Of a stretch of DNA of 64,000 nt, positions 53,359 through 64,000 are shown one piece after another. Origin of the DNA: Excoecaria cochinchinensis. Its lineage: Eukaryota > Streptophyta > Magnoliopsida > Malpighiales > Euphorbiaceae. A program made the translations under genes and the position numbers. Each line of letters opens with the position of its first letter. Positions within the stretch are counted from its first letter, which is position 1. Under the pieces are notes generated by a model. That model had not been told where the DNA came from. It ran no database searches and saw only the letters and a list, made by a program, of their open reading frames with translations. The stretch lies in NCBI GenBank assembly GCA_947683425.1, contig CANTUQ010000043.1:11828501-11892500 (forward strand), read 5' to 3'.

Positions 53359-55838
53359 TGTCCCAATAGCTTTCCTGAAGTCACTCCGAAAATGCACTTC
53401 TTGGGGTTACGTCGCAGATTATACTTATCGATCCTGGTGAAGAACTTCTCTAGAGCTTCAAAGTGTCCCTCTCGGGTGGCTGATTTGACCATCATGTCAT
53501 CGACATACACTTCCACTTCTTTATGAATCAGGTCACTTAAGATCTTGGTCGCCATTCTCTGATATGTGGCCCCTGCATTCTTCAGGCCGAAAAGCATGAC
53601 CCGATAGGCATAGGTCCCCCACTCTGTGGTAAAGGTAGTTTTAACCCGATCAGCTATCTTGTTCAGGATCTGGTTGTAGCCCATATAACCATCTCCAAAG
53701 CTGTACATCGCGCAATTGGCGGCACTGTCTATCAATACATCAATATGGGGTAGTGGAAAATCATCTTTAGGGCAGGCTTTGTTAAGATCTAGATAATCCA
53801 CCCTGACCTTTCCGTTCTTCTTTGCTACAGGGACCACATTTGCCAGCCATGTAGGATACTGCACTTCTATGAGGAACTTGGCTTCAATCTGCTGTCGAAT
53901 TTCCTCCTTAACCTTGTCAGCCCATTCTGGTCTTAGCCTTCTCAACTTCTGCTTCACAGGCTTGCAATCTGGGTAAGTTGGGATGGCATGTTCCGCCACG
54001 TCTAGGTCAATTCCCGGCATGTCCTCGTAGGTCCAGGCAAAGACTTTTTCATGTTTTCTTATTATTCTCTCAAAATTTTTTCTCTCCTCAGGAGTTATGC
54101 TTAATGCTATTAGAATTTCTCTCGGATTTTCCGAGGTTCCAAGATTACAAGGCGTTGTGCCAGCGGAGTCAATGTAAAAAATTGATGGAATATGATCATG
54201 TTCATGCATGTTGAAATCATTAGAAACATCGCACAAATAAGTGAAATTGTTTATCTTATTAATAATATTATAGTTATCATTTACATCATAAAAGAGTTCT
54301 GGAATAAAAAGACAGTCTAAACTAGAGTCTTCTTCTGCCACTCCCGAGGTTGATGCTGTTGCAGCTTGCTCACTAGCTTCCTGATTTAGCAGAGGCCCCT
54401 CAGGCGTGTCGGAGGAAATCCTCAAATCTCCCATCTTTAGCTCTAATTCTGCTATCTTCTCCTTCCCTTTCAACCTGGCAGCTACCATCTTTTCAGTAAC
54501 GACCTCCTCAAGCTCGCATTTGTCCCAAGTGATACCCTGGGTCATAACCTCTTCATCCCAAAAGTCTTTGACAGTCTTGACAAACCCGACATGCCAGTCA
54601 TACACATCGTTAAAGATTTCGAAGCCAGGGACGATCCTCCCCTCTACCCAGTGCGGCTCATCTTCGCCCGCATATGCACAAACTAAGGATGCCGGTACGA
54701 AGCTCTCTGTTATGTGGGGGATTTTACCCGGTACCCTCTTCTTGCCGAAGCCACCTCTATACCCCAGACCTTTCCGGCTCCTTTGCCCTTGAGTAGTGAT
54801 CGCGATTTGCAGTCCTTTGGAGCTTTTGCCTAGACCAGCCCCAGGAAGATAATGCATCCTCTTCATCATATTAACCACAGCCGGGCTATCCACTGACCCA
54901 CGCTCTTCCCTTATCATGGACACGTGGAAGCCACTAAATGGCTGATTGGCTATTTCCAGTGCTGAGACCTGGTTTTCCCTGGCCGCTTTGATAGTTACCA
55001 CCTCCCCTTCGTGTGGGAACTTTATCATCTGATGCAGTGTGGATGGCACTCCCCCTAATTTATGGAACCAGGGTCTCCCGAGTAAAGCTGAGAAGTTAGC
55101 AGGTATGGGCAGAACTACAAATTCAACCTCCACTTCAATAGGTCCTGTCTTGACCAAAGTCTTAAAGGTTCCTGAGGCTTGCCTCCTCGAGTTGTCGTAG
55201 GCTGTGATAGTCAGATCTGATCTACTGAGCATATCTTCGTTTAAACCAAAAGCTTGCAAAGCTATCGAAGGGCACACATTGATAGAAGACACGTCGTCCA
55301 CCATAACGCAAGCAGTGTGCTTATCGTTAATTTGCACTTTAATGTACAAGGGTCGGTTGTGGTTGCGGCCTTCAACAGGTAGGTCGGCGTCAGAAAAGAC
55401 CAATCTCTCCTCGGATCCTCCCTTAATTAAACCCAAAAGTTCTGACGGGGAAATAGTGCTGGCGACTGTGGCCTTAACCAAAGCTTCTACTACCTTCTGC
55501 CTATGAGAGGGGGATTGCCTCAACAGATCCCATATGGATATTTGAGCCGCAGTTTTCTTCAACTGTCTGACAATCTGCCCCTCCTCTGGCTCTTTCTCTG
55601 CTGATGGCTGTACCGGCTTAGGTAGCCTCGTAATCTCAGGGATCACCCTTCCACTCCTCGTCACAGCCCTTATCTCTCCTTCGTCTCCATCGGAGCCCCA
55701 CAAATCAAGGTTTATCCCCTCTTCATCCTCGGCTTCTCCATCGCTTTCACTGCTAGACCAGCAATCAAGGGTCGCCACAACTGCTTTCTCCTCTCTATCC
55801 TCGGAATTACCAGCAGTGAACTTCTCACTGCCATACAG
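53259..55838 (-). pseudogene. Tat protease, G-patch-like motif and reverse transcriptase
   Basis: An 839-codon frame from 55778 (first codon is GTG, no true start). Residues 148-170: protease core VQINDKHTACVMVDDVSSIN; the family has D-D/N-G-S, here V163 replaces Gly. LGRPW is at 233-237. Residues 305-345: MHYLPGAGLGKSSKGL and RKGLGYRGG, a G-patch-like motif. Residues 610-813: RT with KVRVDYLDLNKACPKDDFPL, MYSFGDGYMGYNQI, MLFGLKNAGATYQRMA and the catalytic YVDD at 758-761. It ends in a scrambled frame after GKLLGHVVSQRG because of the deletion at about 53350. A TAA at 55839-55841 separates it from gag, with the same reading frame on both sides. Confidence 0.82.
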
Positions 55839-57434
55839 ATCTTATAGCACGTACCACTCTGGCAGGCTAGATTGGATCATAAACACGGGTGGTGGTACGG
55901 CATTATAACCGGGCTTCTTCTCAGGGTCAGAGATCTGCTTGCTATCAATCAAGTCTTGGATAGAGTGCCGGAGCGCTTTGCATTTATCAGTGATATGGCC
56001 TGAGTGCTGGTGGAATGCACAGAATTCGTTATCTTTATGTCCTAGTTTCCCTTGCGTCAAAGCTGGCCTAGGAGCCAGAGGGTGCAATTTTCCCTCCTTC
56101 ATCAACCTCCTCAGGACCCAGGATAATGGTCTTCCTAAGTTGGAAAACTTCCTCTGGGTGGTTACCTCAGTAGCAGACACTTCACCCATTCTTCTAGTGC
56201 TGTTACTGGGACCCGCCGGCCTGCTGGTTCCATGACCGGGGTTAGCCCTTTTTGCAAAATTGTCATTATTAGCTTTCCGGGTTAAGAACTCTCCCTCTGC
56301 TTTGATGGCTATATCTTTGAGAGACTCCCAGTCCTTCAACCCCTTCATCCTCAATCCCTTTTTTAAGTACGGGCTTGCGTTCTTAATGAATAGACGAATT
56401 TGATCCTGGGTGTCAGGCTTTCGGCGCATCTCCATTACTCGGTTCCGCCATCGGGTAAGATAATCATGGAAAGACTCCCCGGTCTTTTGCTAAAGTAGCT
56501 CAAGATCTTTCAGAGTCACCTCCATTCTGGTATTACAGTCATACTGCTTCAAAAACTCCTCAGTGAGCAGATCCCAATCTTCTTTAGTGCGGCGGTCAAG
56601 GCCATGATACCAGTCTATGGCATGAGAGGTCAGACTCAGACAAAAGTATTCCACTTTTTGCTTCTTGGACAACGTGGTCCCCTTCATGACCAGAGAATAT
56701 TACTTCACATGTGCGGTGGGGTCAGAAGTACCATCAAACTTCGGCACATCCGGCATTTTGAAGTTATAAGGGATCGGGTCCTCTCCGTCCAACTCCCTAT
56801 CCTCCGGATTCATCCTATGAGCTCTGCCTATCATACGAGCCATAGCCTCGAACCTCTCTTCCATCTTCTTTAAAATAAAGTCATCGGTTTGAGGCGCCTT
56901 CCCCTTCTCAGATGCCATGCTCAACCTATCATCCTCGATATCTCTATCGTCATCAATTATCAATACTGGCCTTCTTCTCAGCTCTCCCGAGGCCACTGAT
57001 CTTAACTCTACTGGCGGCGGCCTAATGGGCTCTTCTCGCCTTTCAACCCTTTCTTCATCAGGCTCATTATGTCTCATTGGAGGAGGAGGAGGATTCTGTG
57101 GAGCATTCTGCTGAGCGTTCTGCTGCGCCAAGGCGGTCAACATATTCATCATCCTACCCTCGAATTCCTCAAAGCGGCGGCCCACTTCTTCCGCAATCAT
57201 GGCCCTGGTGGCGTCTTCCCCCCTAGGCGAGTTTGCCATCTGAGATACTGTACCACTGATTTCTGATAAGATTTCCGGTAGGCCCTCTCTATCTGACAGC
57301 TCGGGAGTAAGAACTCGGATCAGTCGCCCGGTTGGTGATCTAGTCCACCTGGGCAGATCTATGATGGCTGCAGGGACAAAAGTTAGAATGATGCATGGAA
57401 TGCAGGTATAATGCATGATCGTGATATGCAACAC
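55839..57434 (-). pseudogene. Tat gag, one frame with three stops
   Basis: The frame is continuous over 57434-55842 but is broken by TAA (about 56702-56700), TAG (about 56492-56490) and TAA (55844-55842). N-terminal part: Gln/Pro-rich linker (LAQQNAQQNAPQNPPPPPM) and acidic and basic blocks. Middle: gag core KQKVEYFCLSLTSHAIDWYH then LTEEFLKQYDCNTRMEV. C-terminal: zinc finger CAFHQHSGHITDKCKALRHS, the Tat-style C-x2-H-x3-G-H-x4-C form. The listed first ATG may not be the real start; 'gtccctgcag' at about 57378 on the minus strand could be a splice acceptor, and MANSPRGEDATRAM (57232) is another option. The stops fit lost CAA/CAG codons. Confidence 0.78.
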
Positions 57435-57893
57435 TTACAGAGCACAAGCAAGCAAGCGAGACATTTGGACTCACCCAATACATGAGGATCCATACAGCAA
57501 GCATGAAATTAAGGTTCATTTCACCTATGGAAAGTAACTACAGACATTACATGAGCTTTGGTCAAGGGAGATGTTTCTTCAAGGCTACCCAAGCATGATC
57601 CCTGCCGACGGGTCTAGCTCATCACGAGCATAGCGACCGATCGGGTCATCATTTTGATATACCATTAAGGTACGTGGCTTGGGCTGGTGATTATCCTTAA
57701 CACTTCCCCAAATTGAGTGAAAATGAGGAGGTACTTCAGGAACGCACCGGGGCTAAAAGAGGGACCAAACTAGCGTATTCTAAGGCTCTAATGATATGCG
57801 AATGCAATTTTGAGAGAAAGTGAATTTATGAATTAAATTTTAATCATAAATGTTAAAAGAGGTATTTTCAAATCGAAACCTTGAACCATAAAC

Positions 57894-57912
57894 GTCCCCA
57901 GTGGAGTCGCCA
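57894..57912 (-). other. primer-binding site of the young Tat element
   Basis: Minus strand TGGCGACTCCACTGGGGAC begins one base after the LTR end. It starts TGG, complementary to a tRNA CCA end. Ogre/Tat elements often use an Arg tRNA, but I have not matched this to a tRNA. Confidence 0.7.
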
Positions 57913-57913
57913 C

Positions 57914-59956
57914 TGTGACGCGTGCCGGATCCCGAGCGCCGCCCTTTCGGACCGCCCGCACGTGGGCTATCGGGGCATGTTCGGGTCCGTTGACAGCTTG
58001 CGATGAATCGCAAGTGCGTCTATGTTGAGCAACACGGAGGTTTCATGGAGTCGCCACCCAATAGAACATTAGGAAAGTTTCTCTCGCCTCGGAGAGCCTA
58101 AGACTGCGCTTGGTATCCATTTTGGGCCAGCCAGAGGGATCATGGAAGGTGAACTCCTCACCCTAAGGAGCCTAGGATTAGCGCTAAAGCCTCGTGACTC
58201 AAGAAGTATCTTAAAGGATGACCTCTAACCTCTTGAGCCCAAAGACCAGAGCTGGGTCCGGGATTTCTCATCTATTTCTACCTCAATTATTTTATGATCA
58301 AATTTTAATATCATTAATTCTCTCTCTCTCCACACTATGCAGTTTGATTAAAAGGCGCATTTATTCACATCTTGAAAGCGATAAATGATCAAATAGATAA
58401 TGAAAGCGATAGATTACAATAATACAAGGAGCGGAATACAACTCCCTTTCGTAAATGTGCAGATCATGCATAAATCGGGGCATTGCTTATTTTGAGGACT
58501 TTGGTCCTCACATGCATCGTTATTAAAATTGGGGATTTTTATTTGTGATGATCTTTTTTGGATGGAAATAGGGCATTTGACCCTTGTTTTTGTGTAAACC
58601 TCATTTTATTAAATATAAAAACATTGAGTCATTTTTGTACATCAACGGGATATGAAAGGAGTACATCCATATACATAAGATAATCAATGAAAGAAATAAA
58701 ACAAGAGGATTAGGAAACTAAACCGGACGAGATCCTCCAAATATGGTAGATAGCCGCTCAAGCTCGGGATAGTCCAGGAGAATCAATATACACTCATAAA
58801 AAGTTAAGAGATGGCAATATACACAAAATCAATATGTGGGAAGCCAAAAGGACTTGAAAAAGATGGAAAATGATTTAAAAAGAGGGAGACAGAGCCCACC
58901 GACGGCCTTCCTTAGCTGACCGACGGGCGTCGGTTAAGGTAACCGAGGCGTCCGTTTGTCACTCAAGGAGGGGCGTCTGTAGGGGAGTGACCGACGGGCG
59001 TCAGTGATAAAGATGACCCGTCGGTCACCTCTGTCTCCGAAAAAACAGAATGAAGAGAAACCTTTTCAAAGTCAAGAAAAGTGGGTTTTATCCCAAAAGG
59101 AGATAGGAGAGTCAAAATAAAAGAAAGTAATGACAGATATTCAAAAAATTCTAAAAAATAAGAAATAAATATGAGATGAAATGGAGAAAGGATCCGGAAT
59201 ATTTACCCTCAGATAATAGCTTCGGGTGAGATTCTTGTGTAGGTTAGAGCCCCGCGCGTTCCACGAGAAGCAAAGATGAAAGATTAAAGAGAGAAAATGG
59301 GACATTTCTTCTTCAATCCCTCAGAAAATCGATTTTGTAGTCAAAATCTAAAGAAAACTAATTAGCTTTTAGTTCCTTTTGACTGATTTGATCCTTGGTT
59401 AAATAGATTTCCTTAGAAAATGTGTTTTGTTGGAAGAGAGAGAAAATTTGCTTGAAATTGGGCAGAGTTTCCTCCTTTGAAAATTTTTCCAACCCTTTTC
59501 AAATGAAAATTCGGAGCTTTTATAGCCAGACACGACCGACGGGCGTCAGTGTATAGGGGCGGGCATCGGAAGAATCCTTCTGACACAAGGATTCATCCGA
59601 CGGCCCTGCCACATCCACCGACGGGCGTCGGAAGGGTTACGTGCTCCGGGAAACCAGGCGGCATTCTGACAGTGGCGGTGATTTTTCGACGGGCGTCGGA
59701 AATACCACAAGCCGTCGGTGACTCGAAGCGACGGGCCGACTTCACAGACGGGCGGGCCGTCTATGGAGGACAAAAAGTCTTTTGACTCGAAAAAAACCTC
59801 TGTTTTCTCCCCCTCTGCCCAGGAATTGTAAAAAGACTCATTTCTCATGGAACGCGGGACTAAAACCTCCAAATCCAGCCCCTCATACAGGCTCGGACAT
59901 TGATTTCATCATAGGGTAACCTCTGATCCGGACCGCTCCGGGACACGGTGCTTACA
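57914..59956 (-). mobile_element. shared LTR of the tandem array (LTR-B)
   Basis: 2043 bp. Plus-strand tips TGTGACGCGTGCCGG and 'gggacacggtgcttaca'. It is the 5' LTR of copy A and at the same time the 3' LTR of copy B: a primer site adjoins its left end and a polypurine tract its right end. TATA module at 59517-59545 as in LTR-A. Confidence 0.9.
59517..59545 (-). promoter_or_regulatory. candidate promoter of LTR-B
   Basis: Same GCCCGTCGGT, 9 nt, CTATAAAAG module as in LTR-A, though here the neighbouring palindrome reads cgtcag in place of cgtcgg. This copy would drive copy A. Confidence 0.65.
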
Positions 59957-60144
59957 GTTGCCCCCAGTTTTGGGGAAACTAGTGCACAAGCGCCTAGATA
60001 AGCCAAAACTCAGAGAAAGGTCGGAAAGGAAGCGTACCTGCGACGGGTTTTCACCCCCCGTGCCTTTTGCCGGGTGGACCTCGCCTCAATCCGATCGGCG
60101 ATGCTAAGATACTTTCATCGATCTTATCTCGATCTGTAGGTATT

Positions 60145-60602
60145 CGGTGAGATGCAGCAGCTCTGGCTGCAACCTCGATCTAGTGAACTGTGGTATGCTC
60201 TGACCGCGACTTCGATTGGGTGAGATGCAGCAAGCTTTGGCTAAGACCTCGATCTGGTGAGATGCAGCAAGCTTTGGCTACGACCTCGATCTGTTGAGAT
60301 GCAGCAAGCTTTGGCTACGACCTCGATCTGGTGAAGTGCGGTATGCTTTGACCACGACCTCGATCTGGTGAAGTGCGGTATGCTTTGACCACAGCTCCGA
60401 TTTATGAGATGCAGCATGCTTTGGCTACAGTCTCGATCTGGTGAAGAGCAGTGTTTCTTCAACTGCAGCTTCGATCTGTGAGATGCAACATGCTTTGGCT
60501 ACAACCTCGATTTGGTGAAGAGCAGTGTTTCTTCAACTGCAGCTTCGATCTGGTGAGATGCAGCAAGCTTTGGCTACGACCTCGATCTGGTGAGATGAGG
60601 AA
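60145..60602. repeat. 3' UTR tandem repeat of copy B, 37-bp unit
   Basis: Same array as 46020-46440 with one extra 37-bp unit: 'gaagtgcggtatgctttgac' occurs twice in a row (60332 and 60369), once in copy A. Confidence 0.9.
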
Positions 60603-61016
60603 ACCCCGTCGGGTTCCTTGTTCCAAAAGAGATCTTTTTAATCGACGTCGATATTTAGATCGGTATTCCTCTATACCTGTGTGATAAAAGATTTTGTTAG
60701 CTCGCGCTTGAGAGGTCATCTTTTTACCTGTCTATTGATGGCGTGATCTTGCTTTATTTGCTATGCTATGTTTCATCTTTTATCAATTTTTTCTTATTGA
60801 GCTGTTATTGATCATCATTTTTTTTTGTTATATTGTCATTTTTATCGACATATAAGCAAATATGAGAACATACACTTTCTGTGATGTGATTAAACAATTA
60901 ATAATCGAAGGATCATGCAATAACGAAGCAAAAGTTTTCACTAGAAATTGTCATTTTTGTACAGTGCATATACAAAATATAAATATACAAAAGATACAAA
61001 AATAACTCCCTGAAGA

Positions 61017-62993
61017 TCAGAGAGGTGTGTAGTCTGAGGGCTCATCGGGATCCTCGTTATCCGATATATGCACGGTCCCTGGCGGAGGTGGAGGTGGAGC
61101 TGTGGAGGGTCCTGCCTCGCGATCATGGGCCCGCCTGAAACGGATCTGAGCGTAACCATCCAAGAAGGGCTGGGTATAGGTGCTCATAAACCCTAAAGTC
61201 TCAGAAACCTTGTCTCCCAACTTCTTGAAGGCTTGGCTCAACTGAATGGTCTGCTCGCTGGCGGCTTTTCTCCTCTGCTCCGTCTGCTCCCTAAACTCCC
61301 TCATGGTCTGAGAAAGAGGGGGGAGAATCCCCTCTATCGCCTGGACGCGGGATCTCAGAGAGTCAAGTGACTCATCAATCATCTGTAGGGTCATATCGAC
61401 CCTCTGAGACGCCTGGTCCTGTGACGTCCTCAAATCTTGAGCGAGTTGCTGCCTCAACTCCCTCTGCCCCTGAGCAACCTGCTCAATCATCCTCATCTAC
61501 TCCCCTCTAAAAGCCTCCAGGACCCGAGCCTGCTCATCCCTAAAGGCATCCATGGCCCGAGTCTGCTCCTGAGCCGTATGCTCCATGTAGCCGGCCTGCT
61601 CTCGAGCCATGCGCTCCACCGACTGGGACTGCTCCAGAATGGCAGCCTGCTGGCGATCTAACCTCTCGTGGATAGCCCTGTCCCTCTCATCCTGTCGCCG
61701 CTCCAAGGATGTGAACATGGAGGTGAGGAGCTGAGAGAAGTCCGGCTGCACAGGCTGCTGCGGTGCTGGCTCTGGTGGTGGTGGCGAGGAGGTGGATGCC
61801 CCTGGGTCGCCTCGGGAGTACGGATGGTATCTCTCGGAGGGCCCATGGATAGACCTCTGTACCCTGGTGCTAGGTGATGGGACTGGAGTCGGCGCTCTGG
61901 ATGCCGGTGAAGCAGCAAAGAGGTCGTCCATCGTGATCTCGAAGTCGAAGTCCGAGGGGGTCCTAGGTGGCTCCTGCTGCTGTGGTGGAGGCACCGTCTG
62001 CGGCTGAGGAGGCTAAGGCTGGGGCTCTGGCTGAGGCTGGGGCTCTGGCTGAGGCTGGGGCTCTAGCTCGGGCTGTGGAGGCTGCTCCTCCGGGTGCTCC
62101 GGATCCGCACCCAAGGGTGGAAGCGAGAACAGCTGCCGGGTCTCATGGATGGTCAACACCCTGTAGGCCTCCGCCTGGCCTGGAATCTGGGAGATCATCC
62201 CCATCTGAACTGCCGCTGCGGCGTCTACATGGATCCCCTCCGGCAAGGGTCCTCTCAACCTCTCGGGGTTAACCCCCAATCTCAAAAGCAAATGGGTGAT
62301 GACTCCTCCTACCATCACCACCGGCATCATCCCTCTGCTGACTCTGGTCAAGTTAACCAAGATCTCGTGGCTAATGTTGAGACACTGGCCTGCCACCATA
62401 GCCCAGAGGCTCTAGATCTCGGTCGCGTTAAGCGACCCTGGATTACCAGCTCGACCGAGGTACGAATTGGAAAGCACTCTGTGCAAATACCGGAGTGCCT
62501 GAGACACCAGTACGGTGCTCTTCGCTGTATCGTGATCGTACAGCACTCCTGGTATGGCAATGGCCGCCCAATGGGCGCGTCTCACCGTTCGTCGCGGGAT
62601 CTCGACCCCCTCCTCTCTAGGGAGCCCCATGGCCTGAGCAAACCTCTGCTTGGTGATGCTGAAATGGTCGCCGTCAAACCAAAACTGAATCACCCCTGGG
62701 TCGGTATCTGCACTCTAAAAGCCGGCATAGCGGAGAGTGGCCAAGACCTGGCGGGTAGCCTTTGGAAAAGTCTGGAAGGAGGGCTCAAGGAACTTCGTCC
62801 AACCAGCACCCTCGGCAAGTAGATCAAACTCTGGGGCCAACCCTAGGGCCTCTAGAAATGGGCGAGATACAAAACGGCTGGCCCGAAACTCTACCTGAGC
62901 CAACGCTCTATACCTCTGAGCCGACTCATCATCCATCCAATCCGGAGCTACAAGCTCGGGCTGGGCCTGCGGCGCTCTACGTCTAGGAGGCAT
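61017..62993 (-). pseudogene. sORF of copy B, 4 internal TAG
   Basis: It starts with the same MPPRRRAPQAQPELVAPDWM at 62993 and ends TGA at 61017, 659 codons, 7 fewer than copy A through an in-frame contraction of the Pro/Gln repeat. TAG codons are at 62717-62715, 62414-62412, 62015-62013 and 61499-61497. The first, second and fourth are shared with copy A. The third (62015) is CAG in copy A (47853-47851). Copy A's TAG at 48366 reads GTG here. Domains are as in copy A. Confidence 0.75.
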
Positions 62994-63896
62994 CCTGCAA
63001 AAGGGAAGAGAGTAAACATCGAAAATTGGGCAAAACAAATATTTTTAAACTTATTTTCAAAGCGAAGGCCAATTTGGGCCTCACCGGGGCAATAGCAGCC
63101 CAAAACAAGATAAAAAAATGATAAGGATACAAAAAAAGAGAAGAGCAAACATCCAGTCTAAGGAAGTGTCTTAAAGTGGCTCGCACGCATCATGGCAAAA
63201 GCAAACATGCAACTAGCGTGAAAATAATTAATGTGAATAAGAATGGGCCTTCTAGGTCCCAGGATATGCATTATACAAGAAAAAAAAATTCAATTCTTGA
63301 GCAAATGATAAAAATTTGGGCAGCATCCCGGCAGGGGTATGCCCAACCTCCTGCATAAAAAGGCAAAAACATAGGCCTCAGGCCTCAACAATAATACACG
63401 CATGTAAATGGGGCGCACCCCGGCAAGAGTGTGCCCCCAATAACACAAAATAATGGCCTCAGGCCGCAAAAGCAGTATATGCACATAATGGTGCGCTAAA
63501 GAGATGTAGTTCTAAAGCACCAAAATTATAGAAAAATTCTATTTCTATGTAATCATGCAGAAATCAGGTTTAATTGCACTAAAAAAAATGGGCAGCATTC
63601 CCCCTAAATTCCTAAAGCATTTGGAATTTTCTAAAGTTGAAAGGAGAAGAAATGAATTAATGAATTAAACAAAACTCAAAAGAAAGTAATTATTTACTTA
63701 CTTGTAGTCGCGGGAAGTGTAGAAACTGGAGAAAATATGAATATCAAAGCGCCCGGTGAGTAGAAAATGCGAAAATATGAAGAAATCGCGAAAAAAATGA
63801 AGAAATGCTTGAAAAAATGCCAAAAAACGCAAAGAAAAACGGTTTGGGAGAAGAAATGAAAGGGACAGCAGCGTTTGCACCGTCTGTCACTCGCCC

Positions 63897-63924
63897 TTAT
63901 ATAGAATTTCTTTACCGACGGGCA
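63897..63924 (-). promoter_or_regulatory. candidate internal promoter, copy B
   Basis: Repeat of the module at 49757-49784: GCCCGTCGGT, 9 nt, CTATATAAG on the minus strand, upstream of sORF copy B. Confidence 0.55.
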
Positions 63925-64000
63925 GGGCGTCTGTACAAGCGACCGACGGGCTGGCCGTCTGTCATGCGATAAATGCGAGTTAATGCGCGTGATGAATGCA

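Larger units (their letters stand above)
43788..59956 (-). mobile_element. young Tat/Ogre-like (Retand-type) retrotransposon, 16.2 kb
   Basis: Two LTRs (43788-45831 and 57914-59956) frame a 12.1-kb internal region. Orientation is minus: the primer-binding site is inside the right LTR, the polypurine tract inside the left one. The gag zinc finger of C-x2-H-x3-G-H-x2-D-x2-C form, PR-RT-RNaseH-INT order, extra ORFs between integrase and 3' LTR, and long tandem-repeat 3' UTR fit the Tat lineage (Retand/Ogre group). It inserted into the integrase tail of an older relative; the left target flank is GTGGC (43783-43787). LTRs are roughly 98% alike by eye, so insertion is fairly recent. Stops in gag and two pol deletions make it non-autonomous. 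It shares its right LTR with a second copy. Confidence 0.88.
59957..64000 (-). mobile_element. 3' portion of the second Tat internal region (copy B)
   Basis: Base-for-base match to 45832-49860 of copy A (roughly 98-99% by eye): polypurine tract, 37-bp repeats, sORF, spacer and internal promoter. Offsets shift by +37 in the tandem repeat and -21 in the sORF Pro/Gln repeat. The window ends before the aORF of this copy. Confidence 0.9.

Noticed and set aside
1..64000. tRNA, rRNA or intact host protein-coding genes
   Set aside because: None was recognised. TGGTATCAGAGC at 17680 is a retrotransposon primer site, not part of a tRNA gene.

Overview
The window looks like repeat-dense nuclear DNA of a flowering plant. 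It is an AT-rich pile of nested LTR retrotransposons, solo LTRs and DNA transposons, and I find no intact host gene. The plant call rests on the families seen: Tat/Ogre-type and chromovirus-type Ty3-gypsy elements, Ty1-copia remnants with plant-style polyproteins, a CACTA element, a Mutator-like element carrying a TBL (trichome birefringence-like) gene fragment, and a plant mobile domain gene fragment. The species cannot be told from the sequence alone.

Layout. 1-1951: most of a Tat-like LTR (minus strand) inserted in the gag region of a decayed copia element (1952 to about 6509, plus strand). About 6600-11860: scraps of one old Tat-like element (antisense-ORF fragment near 7.1 kb, integrase tail near 11.6 kb) split by a non-autonomous CACTA element (7559-9704). 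12618 to about 24710: a chromovirus-like (Tekay/Del type) element with LTRs of about 5 kb but under 1 kb of internal sequence. Its 5' LTR holds a 691-bp CRM-like solo LTR (14027-14717, duplication CCCAC). Its 3' LTR holds a 4.1-kb solo LTR (19468-23571, duplication ATAAA) and is cut off at about 24710. 24711-28541: the 3' part of another related LTR, ending inside a copia RNase H remnant (28542-29115). 29116-34308: a Mutator-like element with TIRs of about 230 bp carrying a broken TBL fragment, interrupted by a 3.7-kb solo LTR (30342-34037). 34484-39298: a minus-strand LTR fragment, a compact hairpin, a 2.6-kb solo LTR (36335-38930, duplication ATATA) and two exons of a plant mobile domain gene. 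39299-43787: an older Tat-like element, entered at 43788 by a young Tat-like element that fills the rest of the window.

The young Tat-like element (43788-59956, minus strand) has two LTRs of about 2.04 kb that are roughly 98% alike by eye. Read on the minus strand the order is: 5' LTR, primer-binding site, gag, protease, G-patch-like motif, reverse transcriptase, partial RNase H, integrase, a spliced ORF on the opposite strand (aORF), a second sense-strand extra ORF (sORF), tandem repeats, polypurine tract, 3' LTR. To the right of its 5' LTR lies the 3' portion of a second, nearly identical internal region (59957-64000), so the structure is a tandem LTR-internal-LTR-internal array. gag and pol carry stops and deletions; integrase and aORF are open.

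Strongest leads: (1) a promoter-like module, GCCCGTCGGT, 9 nt, CTATAWAAG, present in the Tat LTR and again upstream of sORF; (2) a paired-hairpin motif kept at the same place in five diverged LTRs, with paired base changes; (3) palindromes at a fixed 72-bp step in chromovirus-like LTRs, expanded to five in one LTR; (4) the Pack-MULE-like capture of TBL sequence; (5) in-frame TAG codons in sORF, including a CAG/TAG difference between the tandem copies, which fits CHG methylation decay.
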